NCBI GenBank assembly: GCA_003278425.1
Contig: QCFE01000004.1
Location: forward strand, 33,488-97,487
Length of the DNA stretch: 64,000 bases
Reading direction: 5' to 3'
Origin: Prochlorococcus sp. AG-363-B11
Lineage (GTDB): Bacteria; Cyanobacteriota; Cyanobacteriia; PCC-6307; Cyanobiaceae
Part shown: positions 22,248 to 33,386 of the stretch, in pieces
Layout of the letters: each line of letters begins with the position of its first letter
Position numbering within the stretch: the stretch's first letter is position 1
Position numbers and translations under genes: made by a program
The notes under the pieces: model-generated
Databases searched by the model: none
Told to the model about the DNA's origin: nothing
Seen by the model: only the letters and a program-made list of their open reading frames with translations

Positions 22248-22831
22248 AAAAGATAATCTATAATTCTATAGCTTTACTAGGAACAAGTGCAGATCCTCCT
22301 ACAATTGGGCATAAAGCTCTCTTAGTAGGTCTAAGCAAGCTTTTCCCAAAAGTTGTAACTTGGGCAAGCAATAACCCTGGGAAGGAACACATAACGACAC
22401 TTACTCAACGTCATGAGCTCCTGAATGCCTTAGTTAAAACCATTGACCTCCCAAATCTAGAGCTAAAACAAGAGTTAAGTAGTAAATGGGCACTAATTAC
22501 TTTAGAGCAAGCAAAAGATTTTTGGCCAGATAAAAGTCTTATGTTAGTTATAGGAAGCGATCTAGTAAAGTCTCTCCCAACTTGGTTTGAAGCCAAGAAG
22601 GTGCTTAAAGAAGCACGAATTGGGGTTGTTCCCCGTCAAGGTTGGCCGTTAAATAACGCTGAACTAAACATAATAAAAAGGATGGGTGGAGACGCTACTG
22701 TATTACCATTAGATATTCCAGCTACAGCTAGTTCATCTATTCATTCTAATCCAGACATCTCTTATATACCGCAAGCAATTTTGCCTATTCTGAAACAAAA
22801 GAATCTCTATGGTATTTCCCAAAAACAATAA
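22244..22831 (+). CDS. nadD: nicotinate-nucleotide adenylyltransferase
   Basis: ALLGTSADPPTIGHKALL nucleotidyltransferase motif; overlaps nadE. Confidence 0.88.
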   Translation: MKKIIYNSIALLGTSADPPTIGHKALLVGLSKLFPKVVTWASNNPGKEHITTLTQRHELLNALVKTIDLPNLELKQELSSKWALITLEQAKDFWPDKSLMLVIGSDLVKSLPTWFEAKKVLKEARIGVVPRQGWPLNNAELNIIKRMGGDATVLPLDIPATASSSIHSNPDISYIPQAILPILKQKNLYGISQKQ

Positions 22832-24525
22832 TGAGACTTTGTCTAGCACAACTAAACCCTTTAATTGGTGATCTAAAAGGTAACTGTGCAAAGATCATCA
22901 AAGCTTGCAATGAGGCTGCTAAGAACAAAGTAAACCTTGTGATTACTCCTGAGCTCTCACTATTAGGCTATCCACCAAGAGACTTATTATTTAATCGACA
23001 TCTTATAGATAGTCAATGGACATTTATAGAAGAAATTACAGCCCACATTAATAATCATACTCCTAATATAGCTGTTTTAATTGGGATAGCAGAACCAACA
23101 TCCGATCAACAAATACCACGCCTCTTTAACTCAATTTCACTTGTCAGTAAAAGTGGATGGGAAGTTATAGCTAGGAAACAATTGCTACCTACGTATGACG
23201 TATTTGATGAGAAGAGATATTTTAGACCTTCAGATAGTTCAAGTTGCATAGGTTTGGAAATTGAAGGTAAGAAATGGCAAATTGGATTAACCATTTGTGA
23301 AGATCTATGGGTAGAAGAAAAGCTTCAAGGGCAACGTGTCCTAGGGCCTGACCCAATCGCTGATCTTGCTAAGAAGAAAATAGATATCCTGCTAAACCTC
23401 TCTGCTTCTCCTTTTACTTATAACAAAAGATTATTGCGTCAAGAAATAGCAAAGAAAGCCGCTAAACGTCTTGGCTGTCCAGTTGTATATCTCAATCAAG
23501 TTGGTGGAAACGATGAGCTGATCTTTGATGGGTCTAGTTTTGTAACGAATCGCGAAGGGCAAACGACACTTTCTCTTCCTTTGTGTGAAGAGTCAATTGC
23601 TATTTGGGACCAAAGCTCTACAAAAACATTTACCTCTCTTGCTTACCCAGATACAGAAGAAATTCTTCTCCAGGTATTAGTACTAGGATTACGTGATTAC
23701 GTTGCGAAATGTGGATTCAAGAACGTCGTCCTAGGTTTAAGTGGTGGGATTGACTCCGCATTAGTGGCAATTATTGCCTGTGCTGCACTGGGGGCAGACA
23801 ATGTCTTAGCAATACTAATGCCATCACCATGGAGTTCAGAAAGCTCTGTGAAGGATGCCAAAGATCTTGCTAAAAGGCTAGGTATTCAAACAGAGACCAT
23901 CCCTATTACCCCCCTAATGCATAGCTATGATGGCAGTCTTAAGGAGGTATTAGGCGAAGTGCCTCAAGGCTTGACTGCTGAGAATCTTCAGGCTCGTATT
24001 AGAGGAACTCTTCTGATGGCAATAGCAAATAAGAAGAGGTGTCTACTTTTATCGACCGGGAACAAGTCAGAATACGCTGTCGGATACTGCACACTCTATG
24101 GTGATATGAATGGTGGTCTTTCTGTAATAGGGGACCTATATAAGACAAGCGTCTTTAATCTATGTAACTGGCTTGATAGCGACAAAGCTTTTCAATGCAA
24201 AAGATCCTTGATGCTTCCAGCAAATGGAATTCTAGTAGGTAAATCTATTCGTACTAAACCTCCTAGTGCAGAACTTAGTCCAAATCAATTCGACAGTGAC
24301 TCTCTACCTGACTATAAAATTCTTGACCCAATTCTAAAAGCGATAATTGAAAGGCAGGACAATAAAACAACAGTTCTCAACCAAAAATATGGTACAGATT
24401 TAATAATAAACATTCAGAAGTTACTCAAAAAAGCTGAATTTAAAAGGCGTCAAGCACCTCCAGTGTTAAAAGTAAGTGATCAAGCATTTGGGAGTGGTTG
24501 GAGGAAACCTATTGCATCAACATAA
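22831..24525 (+). CDS. nadE: NAD+ synthase (glutamine-hydrolysing)
   Basis: N-terminal nitrilase domain (ELSLLGYPPRDLLF, LTICEDLW), C-terminal VLGLSGGIDSALVA. Confidence 0.96.
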   Translation: MRLCLAQLNPLIGDLKGNCAKIIKACNEAAKNKVNLVITPELSLLGYPPRDLLFNRHLIDSQWTFIEEITAHINNHTPNIAVLIGIAEPTSDQQIPRLFNSISLVSKSGWEVIARKQLLPTYDVFDEKRYFRPSDSSSCIGLEIEGKKWQIGLTICEDLWVEEKLQGQRVLGPDPIADLAKKKIDILLNLSASPFTYNKRLLRQEIAKKAAKRLGCPVVYLNQVGGNDELIFDGSSFVTNREGQTTLSLPLCEESIAIWDQSSTKTFTSLAYPDTEEILLQVLVLGLRDYVAKCGFKNVVLGLSGGIDSALVAIIACAALGADNVLAILMPSPWSSESSVKDAKDLAKRLGIQTETIPITPLMHSYDGSLKEVLGEVPQGLTAENLQARIRGTLLMAIANKKRCLLLSTGNKSEYAVGYCTLYGDMNGGLSVIGDLYKTSVFNLCNWLDSDKAFQCKRSLMLPANGILVGKSIRTKPPSAELSPNQFDSDSLPDYKILDPILKAIIERQDNKTTVLNQKYGTDLIINIQKLLKKAEFKRRQAPPVLKVSDQAFGSGWRKPIAST

Positions 24526-24588
24526 TAGGAACTAAAATAAAAAAATCTAAACCCAAAAAAGAACTCTCTCAAAAAACACTAAAGTTAA

Positions 24589-25728
24589 ATGCCTTCATCA
24601 GTCCTATCCGCACCAATTTCAAGTATTGGTATTCCTAAAGAAATTAAATCAGATGAGCTTAGAGTTGCCATAACACCTGATGGTGTAAAGGAACTTGTGA
24701 CACAAGGCCTCGAAGTAAGAGTGCAATCAGAGGCAGGTAAGGGTGTAGGAATTTCTGACAATTCATTTGCTGAAGCAGGTGCAACTATCGTTGATCGAGA
24801 TGAAGCCTGGTCAGCACATCTCGTTGTTAAAGTCAAAGAACCCCAGGAAGAAGAATATAAGTTACTTAGAGAAGATATGGTCCTATTGACATATCTACAT
24901 TTGGCGGCTTACCCAAAAGTTGGGGAAGCTTTGTTAGAAGCAGGTACAACCAGCATAGGTTATGAGACAGTGCAGATGGAAGATGGGACTTTACCCTTAC
25001 TTGCTCCCATGAGTGAAATCGCTGGGAGGCTAGCAGCTCAAGTTGGTGCACATTTACTTGAAAAGCCTCATGGAGGTAGGGGACTACTTATTGGAGGGTG
25101 TACTGGAGTTAGACCTGCAAGGGTTATTGTTCTAGGAGCAGGGACAGTAGGATGGAATGCAGCCAGATTAGCAGCCGCTATGGATGCAGAAGTAATGCTT
25201 CTAGATCGTTCTCCAGACAGACTGCGTAAGCTTGAAGCTTATAGACGAGGGCGATTAGAAAGTATAGTCAGCAGCAGAGGGCTTATAGAAAGGCTCATAC
25301 CATCAGCTGATCTAGTTATTGGAGCTGTACTCACTCCAGGCGATAGAGCACCAACACTTGTAGATGAGAGTATGGTAGCCCAGATGAAATGCAATTCAGT
25401 AATTGTTGATGTATCAATTGATCAAGGGGGGTGCATTGCTACCAGTGTTGAGACAACTCACACTAAACCCACTGTAAATATTAGAGGCATTCAACATTAT
25501 GCGGTAAGCAATATGCCTGGTGCCGTGCCATTTACATCAACTGAAGCATTAGTAAGTGTTACCTTGCCATATATTCTTGGCATTGCTGGTCGAGGACTTG
25601 AAGGTGCGCTTACTGAACGTCCAGAAATTGTCTCTGGTCTTAATACAATAGGGGGTTCAGTGTGCCATCCGGGTGTAGCAAAAGCTCTTGGAATCAAACC
25701 AAGGCACCCAATGGCATGCCTAAATTAA
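24589..25728 (+). CDS. ald: alanine dehydrogenase
   Basis: IGIPKEIKSDELRVAITPDGVKEL, VIVLGAGTVGWNAARLA. Confidence 0.96.
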   Translation: MPSSVLSAPISSIGIPKEIKSDELRVAITPDGVKELVTQGLEVRVQSEAGKGVGISDNSFAEAGATIVDRDEAWSAHLVVKVKEPQEEEYKLLREDMVLLTYLHLAAYPKVGEALLEAGTTSIGYETVQMEDGTLPLLAPMSEIAGRLAAQVGAHLLEKPHGGRGLLIGGCTGVRPARVIVLGAGTVGWNAARLAAAMDAEVMLLDRSPDRLRKLEAYRRGRLESIVSSRGLIERLIPSADLVIGAVLTPGDRAPTLVDESMVAQMKCNSVIVDVSIDQGGCIATSVETTHTKPTVNIRGIQHYAVSNMPGAVPFTSTEALVSVTLPYILGIAGRGLEGALTERPEIVSGLNTIGGSVCHPGVAKALGIKPRHPMACLN

Positions 25729-26834
25729 AAATTAGAAATCACAGAAACTCTTTGAATTGGACGATTTAAAGATGAAAGAGAAATACCTTCTTTCAATGCA
25801 AGCACTAAACCTGCCGCCTCCAAATAATTAGATGCCTTAAACACACGCATACCGCCATGAGTATCTACTCCGATTTTTATCCCTAAAGCTTCTAGATTAA
25901 CGTTTGTTATACCTGGATTAGAGACAACAATTAAGGGGACGCCTCTCTCAATACAACCTAAAACAGCTTCCCCACCCAATGCGCCCTGAGGTGCTATTAC
26001 AGCTCCTACCTGTTCAATACTTATCAAACCTGAGCTATCTAACATGCCATTTTGTGTTAAAGAATCAAGCTTGACCAGGTCAGGTGCGCGGCTCAATCCA
26101 ACTAAAACACAGGGCAAAAATGTGTGCCCCAACTCTTCTCCAGCAGCACGAGGGTCTAAACAGTCTTCAATCTCTACTGGTGCCAATGCAGGGGCATGAG
26201 CACACGGAATACATAAATGACGAACCAGTACATGGCTAATTACAGCCTCACAACCTGAAAGCAAATCTACTCCTTGCCCTTGTCGGTAAGCATCTAAGTC
26301 TTTCTGCGCTATGTCATCAGGGAATCTAGTAACAATAGCTATAGCTGTTGCACCCTCCTTTTTAAGTTTCTCTCCTGCCTTTAACAAGGGTTCTAAATTA
26401 GTCAGCTCACCCCAACTAGCTCCACTAATTGATTTCTTAGTAGATATCTCAAGAGGAGTTTCTGTAATAATCACTGGGCCAATATCAATACCCAATGTTG
26501 CACGGCAAGCATCAACTACTTGTAAATGTCTTTGAAGAATTTCTCGTTCTAGTCCTGCGTCTAATAACACACCTACTTTCTGACTACGAGAAGGCCGCAA
26601 TAAAAGATCACCGCACACAAATCGATCAATAGAAAAGCCTTCAACATATTGAATTCGCTCATCATTCCAATAAAGAGAGGCTCCATTCATTACATTCGGA
26701 TGGGTAATCAAACATCCACTTGCTGCTGCCAGCAAGCGAGCAGATGGAATCGCATCACCTGCATAACCTCCAACTTGACATCCAATCCCTGTAGGGATTA
26801 GCAAAATAGTTGGCAATGGCGTAAAAGGATTCAC
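25725..26834 (-). CDS. DUF3326 domain-containing protein
   Basis: LLIPTGIGCQVGGYAGDAIPSARLLAAASGCLITHPNVMNGASLYW. Confidence 0.85.
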   Translation of the reverse strand: MNPFTPLPTILLIPTGIGCQVGGYAGDAIPSARLLAAASGCLITHPNVMNGASLYWNDERIQYVEGFSIDRFVCGDLLLRPSRSQKVGVLLDAGLEREILQRHLQVVDACRATLGIDIGPVIITETPLEISTKKSISGASWGELTNLEPLLKAGEKLKKEGATAIAIVTRFPDDIAQKDLDAYRQGQGVDLLSGCEAVISHVLVRHLCIPCAHAPALAPVEIEDCLDPRAAGEELGHTFLPCVLVGLSRAPDLVKLDSLTQNGMLDSSGLISIEQVGAVIAPQGALGGEAVLGCIERGVPLIVVSNPGITNVNLEALGIKIGVDTHGGMRVFKASNYLEAAGLVLALKEGISLSSLNRPIQRVSVISNF

Positions 26835-26838
26835 TTGT

Positions 26839-27033
26839 TCAGATAATTATGACAACTGCTTCAATATTTAACTGCCGAGTAGACCCAGGTTCAGCAGAAA
26901 AAGAAATACTTGTAATAGCCCATCTCACAGGTTCACCAAATTTTCTTAATTTCTCTAACACATAAGCACGTAGATCTTGAATTAGCAGAGTCTCTGGCCA
27001 TTCAAGGTACAAGTCAAGAGACTTCAGTCTCAC
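26839..27033 (-). CDS. conserved hypothetical small protein
   Basis: 64 aa, tightly packed between DUF3326 and atpG. Confidence 0.6.
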   Translation of the reverse strand: MRLKSLDLYLEWPETLLIQDLRAYVLEKLRKFGEPVRWAITSISFSAEPGSTRQLNIEAVVIII

Positions 27034-27038
27034 ATCAA

Positions 27039-27989
27039 CTATGCAGTTGCTCCACCAACAACCTCAAGAATCTCCTGAGTAATTGCAGCTTGGCGTGCTT
27101 TGTTATATGTGAGACTTAAGGTTTTTGCTAATTCTTTTGCATTGTCACTAGCGTTATTCATTGCAGTCATTCGACTTGCTAACTCTGAAGCTGCTGCTTC
27201 TTGCAAAGCTCTAAGAAGTTGGTTCTGCAAATATAAGGGAAGAAGAGAATTCAATAAATCATCGGGACTTTGTTCAAAGACAACATCAGAAGGCAACTTA
27301 GGTTCTTCATTTGCCGGTGCTGAATCCTTTTCAATAACTAGACGACTATCTTTTGTTGTAATTCTAAAAATCTCATCATCTTCTTGAGCAATTCCTTGAG
27401 GATCTAGCGGAAGAAGAGTCTGGACAACTGGATTGCAACTTACAAGACTAATAAACTTTGTATAAATAACCTCTACTCGATCAGTGCTTTCTGAAAGAAA
27501 CTCTGACAAGATTTCACTAGTAGCCTCCTCAGCATCTATAGATGTTGGCACTTGCTCAAGCCCTTGAAAGGAAGCTGTAATCTTGTACTGACTACTTCTA
27601 TTCTGAAAATAAGTAATAGCTTTTCGACCAATTAATACCAAGTTCATTTCAAATCCTTGTCTTTGAAGTTCTTGATAGCGCTGCTCAGTTTGCTTAATCA
27701 CATTAGTGTTATAACCACCGCAAAGTCCTCTATCCCCAGTAACTGCAAGCAAAGTTACTTTCTTAACATCACGTTTTTTAAGAAGTGGAGAGTCAGCCGA
27801 TTCAAACTTCATACGTGACTGTATGTTTTCAAGAACTCTTGCCAAGCGATCAGCAAAAGGACGACTTCGCAGCACTTGCTCCTGGGCACGTCTTACCTTG
27901 GCTGCTGCAACCAATCGCATTGCCTCAGTAATCTTACGAGTGTTCTTAACAGAAACAATTCTGTCTCGAATATCCTTTAGGTTTGCCAT
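27039..27989 (-). CDS. atpG: ATP synthase F1 subunit gamma
   Basis: [37 protein letters not shown]. Confidence 0.98.
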   Translation of the reverse strand: MANLKDIRDRIVSVKNTRKITEAMRLVAAAKVRRAQEQVLRSRPFADRLARVLENIQSRMKFESADSPLLKKRDVKKVTLLAVTGDRGLCGGYNTNVIKQTEQRYQELQRQGFEMNLVLIGRKAITYFQNRSSQYKITASFQGLEQVPTSIDAEEATSEILSEFLSESTDRVEVIYTKFISLVSCNPVVQTLLPLDPQGIAQEDDEIFRITTKDSRLVIEKDSAPANEEPKLPSDVVFEQSPDDLLNSLLPLYLQNQLLRALQEAAASELASRMTAMNNASDNAKELAKTLSLTYNKARQAAITQEILEVVGGATA

Positions 27990-28019
27990 TTAATAAAAAT
28001 CTCCTGGATAGCCTTAGGG

Positions 28020-29537
28020 TTAAGCAGATGCCAACATCGAGGATTTAACCTCGTTTATTGACTCTTTCAGGACTGATTCAAGTTCTTCACTGAGCTTTTT
28101 CTCAGAAAGGACCTTAGATATATAATCAGGCTTACTAGTTTTGAGGTATTCACGAAGTTCAGCTGCAAATTTTGTAACATCATCTACTGGCACCTCGTCG
28201 ATCAAACCTTTGACACCTGCATAAACTACAGCAACCTGCTCAGCAAGATTCAAAGGTGCAAACTGTGCTTGTTTTAGAAGCTCTCTTAAACGTTTGCCTC
28301 TTTCAAGCTGTTGCTGAGTAGCTTCATCCAAATCTGAGGCAAATTGTGAGAATGCAGCAAGCTCATCGAATTGAGCCAGTTCAAGTTTCAAAGTACCTGC
28401 TATTTTTTTAATAGCTTTAGTTTGGGCTGCTCCACCAACCCGACTCACAGAAATACCAACATTAATGGCTGGCCTTAAACCAGAGTTAAAGAGGTCTGCA
28501 CTTAAGAAGATTTGACCATCAGTAATTGAAATAACATTGGTAGGGATATAGGCAGATACATCCCCAGCCTGAGTTTCAATTATTGGTAGCGCAGTCATTG
28601 AGCCACTACCCATTGCATCAGAAAGTTTTGCAGCTCTTTCAAGCAAACGACTGTGACAATAAAAAACATCCCCAGGGTAAGCCTCACGTCCTGGTGGACG
28701 ACGAAGTAATAGAGACATTTGGCGATAAGCCTGAGCCTGTTTAGTTAAATCATCATAAATAACCAATGTCGCCTTACCTTTATACATAAAATGCTCAGCA
28801 ATCGCTGCTCCCGTATAAGGTGCTAAGTATTGCAAAGCTGCTGCTTCCGAAGCACTAGCATTTACAACAATTGTGTAATCCAAAGCGCCTTTTTCTCGTA
28901 AAACCTCAACAACTTGAGCAACAGAAGCTGATTTCTGACCAACTGCTACATATACACAAACAACATCCTGTCCTTTTTGATTGATGATCGTATCAATCGC
29001 AATAGCTGTCTTTCCTGTTTGACGGTCGCCAATAATCAACTCTCTCTGTCCTCTTCCGATAGGGATCATTGCGTCGATAGAGGTAATGCCAGTTTGCATC
29101 GGCTCATGAACCGATTTCCTTTTAATAATCCCAGGGGCTATTGACTCAATTAAGCGAGAATCGCTGGTAGCAATTTCTCCACTACCATCTACTGGCTGTC
29201 CGAGAGAATTAACAACCCTTCCTAACATTGAATCACCAACAGGAACAGACGCAATCTTTCCAGTTGCCTTAACAGTACTTCCCTCTTGAACTCCAAGGGC
29301 TTCACCCATTAGAACAACCCCAACATTGTCATCCTCTAAGTTCAGAGCAATTCCTTCAGTTCCATCCTCAAATTCAACTAATTCTCCAGCCATAGCTTTC
29401 TGCAAGCCATAAACTCTTGCTATTCCATCACCAATTTGTAGAACGGTACCTACATTACTGACTGAAACAGACTTGTCGTAATCAGCAATCTGTTTCTTCA
29501 GAATTGAGCTAATTTCGTCGGGACGTATAGAAACCAT
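28020..29537 (-). CDS. atpA: ATP synthase F1 subunit alpha
   Basis: [24 protein letters not shown]. Confidence 0.98.
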   Translation of the reverse strand: MVSIRPDEISSILKKQIADYDKSVSVSNVGTVLQIGDGIARVYGLQKAMAGELVEFEDGTEGIALNLEDDNVGVVLMGEALGVQEGSTVKATGKIASVPVGDSMLGRVVNSLGQPVDGSGEIATSDSRLIESIAPGIIKRKSVHEPMQTGITSIDAMIPIGRGQRELIIGDRQTGKTAIAIDTIINQKGQDVVCVYVAVGQKSASVAQVVEVLREKGALDYTIVVNASASEAAALQYLAPYTGAAIAEHFMYKGKATLVIYDDLTKQAQAYRQMSLLLRRPPGREAYPGDVFYCHSRLLERAAKLSDAMGSGSMTALPIIETQAGDVSAYIPTNVISITDGQIFLSADLFNSGLRPAINVGISVSRVGGAAQTKAIKKIAGTLKLELAQFDELAAFSQFASDLDEATQQQLERGKRLRELLKQAQFAPLNLAEQVAVVYAGVKGLIDEVPVDDVTKFAAELREYLKTSKPDYISKVLSEKKLSEELESVLKESINEVKSSMLASA

Positions 29538-29607
29538 GGGAGGAGAATTTAATTAAAGGTTGGAAAGTGGTGAAGGGGAAAAAATGAAAAAGGAAAAGTT
29601 GATTGAG

Positions 29608-30156
29608 CTAGCTTACCTTTGCAAGCGCAAGACCCAGTCGGCGTACCTGTCCAGAAAGGCTTGCATCGATGACCTTGGAGCCAACATTGATAACAAAACC
29701 ACCAATCAAGTTAGGGTCGACTTTTAAATCTAATTCTAAATTGTCAGTGCCAGCTACTGATTGAACTGTCTTAAGAATTTGCTCCTGCTGGTCTTCAGTT
29801 AATGAAGTTGCAGAAGTTACTGTTGCCAGAGCAATATTACGTTGTTCACGATAAAGCTCAAGAAGCCTCTCAAGGACGGAGTTTAAATAGCCTATCCGCT
29901 GCCTATCAGCGAGTAATTTCAAGAGGTTCATTAAAGAAGGGGAAACTTCGTCAGAGAAGATCTTCTCAAGAACCACTTTCTTACTTTCAATTTCAAGAAC
30001 AGGTGATGACATGGCATCACTAAACTCTGGAGATTGATCCCACAGCTCTAATACTGATTTTGACTGATCAACTATCTGATCAACTTCATTACGGCTTTCT
30101 GCAACTTGAAGAAAGGCTTCTGCGTAAGGAGTGGTGATGTTATTAAGTAAAGGCAT
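29608..30156 (-). CDS. atpH: ATP synthase F1 subunit delta
   Basis: Position in the atp operon; PYAEAFLQVAES..., IGGFVINVGSKVIDASLSGQVRRL. Confidence 0.95.
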   Translation of the reverse strand: MPLLNNITTPYAEAFLQVAESRNEVDQIVDQSKSVLELWDQSPEFSDAMSSPVLEIESKKVVLEKIFSDEVSPSLMNLLKLLADRQRIGYLNSVLERLLELYREQRNIALATVTSATSLTEDQQEQILKTVQSVAGTDNLELDLKVDPNLIGGFVINVGSKVIDASLSGQVRRLGLALAKVS

Positions 30157-30671
30157 TAGACATCTCCAATATTCTTAATGGACTGTCTCAAGAATTTGTC
30201 TTGAGCTTCTTCATCAAGTTTTCCGGAAAGACTAGATAAAGCTTTCTTAATTGCTAACTCAGCAGCCTCTCTTCGAAGTTGACTACTAACTCTTGCAGCT
30301 TCTACGTTGAGATCTGAAGCTGCTCCTTGCTTGATTCGAGCCATTTCTAAGACAGTACGTTTTTCACTCTCCAAGCGAATTGATTCTGCTCTTGTCTGAC
30401 AATCGTTTCTAATCTTGTCAGCTTTCTTTTCAGCAGATGCAAGATCTAATTTCGCTTGTTTTAGAGCATTGGATGCATCAAGTAAACGATCTTCAGCATC
30501 TTTGAGATCCTGTAAAATCGAAGTTCGTCGTTTCTCAAGCATACTGCCTAAGAAACTTGGAAGGAATTTATAAAGACCAAATGCGACAACTGCAAGATTG
30601 AGTAAATTTGTCTCAAATAAATTGAGATTTAAACCAAATCCTTCAGTTGCAAAAATCAGTGAATAGTTCAT
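30156..30671 (-). CDS. atpF: ATP synthase F0 subunit b
   Basis: N-terminal TM, coiled-coil; [19 protein letters not shown]. Confidence 0.95.
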   Translation of the reverse strand: MNYSLIFATEGFGLNLNLFETNLLNLAVVAFGLYKFLPSFLGSMLEKRRTSILQDLKDAEDRLLDASNALKQAKLDLASAEKKADKIRNDCQTRAESIRLESEKRTVLEMARIKQGAASDLNVEAARVSSQLRREAAELAIKKALSSLSGKLDEEAQDKFLRQSIKNIGDV

Positions 30672-31129
30672 TTAGCTGCCAATAACCTTTGAACAATTAA
30701 ATCACCAAGCTTTTCAGCATCTAACTTGAGCTGGTTAAGAGCAGATTCTCGTTGAGAATCTATCTCTCTTCTTACTTTTTCTCTAGAAGCATTAGCTTCA
30801 GAATTAGCTAAAGCAAGTGCTTCTTTATAAAGCTTGTCAGAGTCATCTTCAGCTTCAGTAATAACTTTTTGAGCAGCCTGGCGGGCTCCTTTTAGCTGAT
30901 TTTTTAAATCACTCTCAAGCTTTTCAACCTCAGCGAGCTTCTTTTTCGCCTCGGTTCGACTTGTCAAAACATAGTCTTCTCTATCTTCAACAACCTTACC
31001 GACAGGTTTGAAAAAAAGAGCGTTGAGGATGTAGGTGAGGAGTACAACCTGCGCTGCCATAAGAGGCAAAGTTGCATCAAAGTCAAATAGACCTCCCTCA
31101 CTAGCACCAAACAGAAGCAAGCTGGTCAT
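30668..31129 (-). CDS. atpG': ATP synthase F0 subunit b'
   Basis: Second b-type subunit, ATGA overlap with atp[38 protein letters not shown]. Confidence 0.95.
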   Translation of the reverse strand: MTSLLLFGASEGGLFDFDATLPLMAAQVVLLTYILNALFFKPVGKVVEDREDYVLTSRTEAKKKLAEVEKLESDLKNQLKGARQAAQKVITEAEDDSDKLYKEALALANSEANASREKVRREIDSQRESALNQLKLDAEKLGDLIVQRLLAAK

Positions 31130-31157
31130 TTAGCAGGCGAGCGTTAGTTTAAAAAGA

Positions 31158-31178
31158 CTCTTAATCAAGTATTAAGAG
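31158..31178 (-). promoter_or_regulatory. stem-loop in the atpE-atpG' intergenic region
   Basis: ctcttaat-caagt-attaagag, perfect 8-bp arms. Confidence 0.5.
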
Positions 31179-31268
31179 CTTAGGGAAAAGTCTTCAAATC
31201 AAGTTTGAGGAAGATCTTAAACCAAAGGTAAAATTTGATTAAAGATCAACCTCCCGATTTGAAGTTAA

Positions 31269-31544
<276 letters not shown>

Positions 31545-31687
31545 TTAAGCGCGTATTAAGAGAAACCGGGAGTTTATACCTGCGAGGGGTCCATCTCATA
31601 GTTAATAAGATGAGTCCAAAAAAAATTGGACCTAATCGCAAGGGGTTTGCCAGAAAAATAAATAATTTCTAGCAACAAAAGTTTTGA

Positions 31688-32446
31688 TTAATGATGCTCT
31701 TCTACTGCTTCACCGATGTAGTAAGCAGCAAGAGTTGCAAAAATCAAGGCCTGAATAGCACTAGTAAACAAACCAAGAAACATAACTGGTACAGGAAGAA
31801 CAAGTGGTACTAGAAAAACAAGTACTGCTACAACAAGTTCGTCAGCCAATATGTTTCCAAATAAACGGAAGGAAAGAGAAAGTGGCTTAGTGAAATCTTC
31901 CACAATCTTGAATGGGAGCATGATTGGTGTCGGATGAACGTAGTACTCGAAGTAACGCAATCCTTTATTGCTCAAGCCCGCATAAAAGTAAGAAAGTGAA
32001 ACCAAAAGAGCTAGTGCAACGGTTGTATTGATATCAGCCGTTGGAGCTCCTAGTTCTCCACTAGGGAGTTCAATTAACTTCCATGGGATTAAGGCTCCGC
32101 CCCAATTGCTCACAAAAATGAACAAGAAAAGAGTGCCTATAAATGGCATCCAGTCTCTATAGACTTTTTCTCCAATCTGTGTGCGAGCCAAATCACGGAT
32201 GTAATCCCAAAGGAACTCAAGTAAATTTTGAACGCCCTTAGGGTCACGTTCCATCTTTTTGGTGCCAACTACAACAAGAGTCAGCAAAGCACCAATAAGA
32301 ATCCATGAGGTCATAAAAACCTGACCATGAATCCTTAATTTTCCAAACTGCCAATAAAGGTGTTGACCAACCTCAAGTGCAGCAAACGGTAAAAGAAATG
32401 GAGAGGTACCCATTTTTAAAGAAATGAAAAGTCGCAAATGCGACAT
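31688..32446 (-). CDS. atpB: ATP synthase F0 subunit a
   Basis: [33 protein letters not shown]; start may be internal ([24 protein letters not shown]). Confidence 0.97.
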   Translation of the reverse strand: MSHLRLFISLKMGTSPFLLPFAALEVGQHLYWQFGKLRIHGQVFMTSWILIGALLTLVVVGTKKMERDPKGVQNLLEFLWDYIRDLARTQIGEKVYRDWMPFIGTLFLFIFVSNWGGALIPWKLIELPSGELGAPTADINTTVALALLVSLSYFYAGLSNKGLRYFEYYVHPTPIMLPFKIVEDFTKPLSLSFRLFGNILADELVVAVLVFLVPLVLPVPVMFLGLFTSAIQALIFATLAAYYIGEAVEEHH

Positions 32447-32486
32447 TGTGTCTTAGTTAAACCTTAAACAAGCATCTCGAAATAAA

Positions 32487-32990
32487 TTAAGCAGATTTTT
32501 TTTGAGCAGAAGGCTCAAGTAAAAACTGGATAATTAAAGATGGCTTATACAGCAAAAAGCCGACTAAAGCTGGCAACAGATGAAGTTCGGGTACTTTTGC
32601 AACTACCAGAACTAATGCAGCCGGGATAATCAATTGGACCTTGCCAACCGAAGATGAAGATTTACCAATAGAACCAATACTCTTGGCAAGTAGCCGAAAA
32701 TAAATGATTCCTGAGCATGCCCCTAAAAGGAGACTAATAGCAGCGTTAATATCAACAAAAAGGATGGAAGCTAAAACTGCAAAAGCTGTTATAGCCAAGT
32801 TAATCCTGAAAATGCGTAGCTGAAGCGACACATATTCGGAACACTGATCCACAGAACTAATTTCTGGAGATTCAAGGTCCCCTGAAAGCTTTAGTCTTTC
32901 GCTGGCTTCATTACTTGCACACAAGACACTGTCTCCTTTTCGGGAGTGATTAGCAGGTGTAACAGGTGAGGATGCCAACAAAGGCTCCAA
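32487..32990 (-). CDS. ATP synthase operon protein I-like
   Basis: Hydrophobic protein directly upstream of atpB in the operon. Confidence 0.75.
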   Translation of the reverse strand: MEPLLASSPVTPANHSRKGDSVLCASNEASERLKLSGDLESPEISSVDQCSEYVSLQLRIFRINLAITAFAVLASILFVDINAAISLLLGACSGIIYFRLLAKSIGSIGKSSSSVGKVQLIIPAALVLVVAKVPELHLLPALVGFLLYKPSLIIQFLLEPSAQKKSA

Positions 32991-33386
32991 TGCTCCAAAG
33001 GCCCGCGGAATCTACCATGCAGTAGGTAAAAAAACTGTGTTCGACCTTGAAAGTCCCTTAAAAATATTATTTCTTTTTACGATCGAGCACAAACAAGGGT
33101 TCAATGAGCCCAGATTTTCTAAAAAAAGAGTCATTATTACAAGAAGAGAATCACAATTTATCAATTTAAGCTAATCAAAGAGTAATTTACCGTTCTTCTA
33201 GGATCACCATGTAATTAAAGAATATGTATGTTGTTGTTTGGAAACTTTTATAAAATATTCAGATTGAAAATATTACTGGCTTATTCAAATTGATAGTCCA
33301 AAGTTTATTTCAAATAAATATTGAACTGCTCTTGGCAAATTGCTTATTAAGCGGCTCAATAGGAAAAGTCATATTCATTAAAGGCT

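Noticed and set aside
33071-33115. gggttcaatgagccc, resembling a tRNA T-arm
   Set aside because: No cloverleaf (no acceptor, D or anticodon stems) could be built around it.
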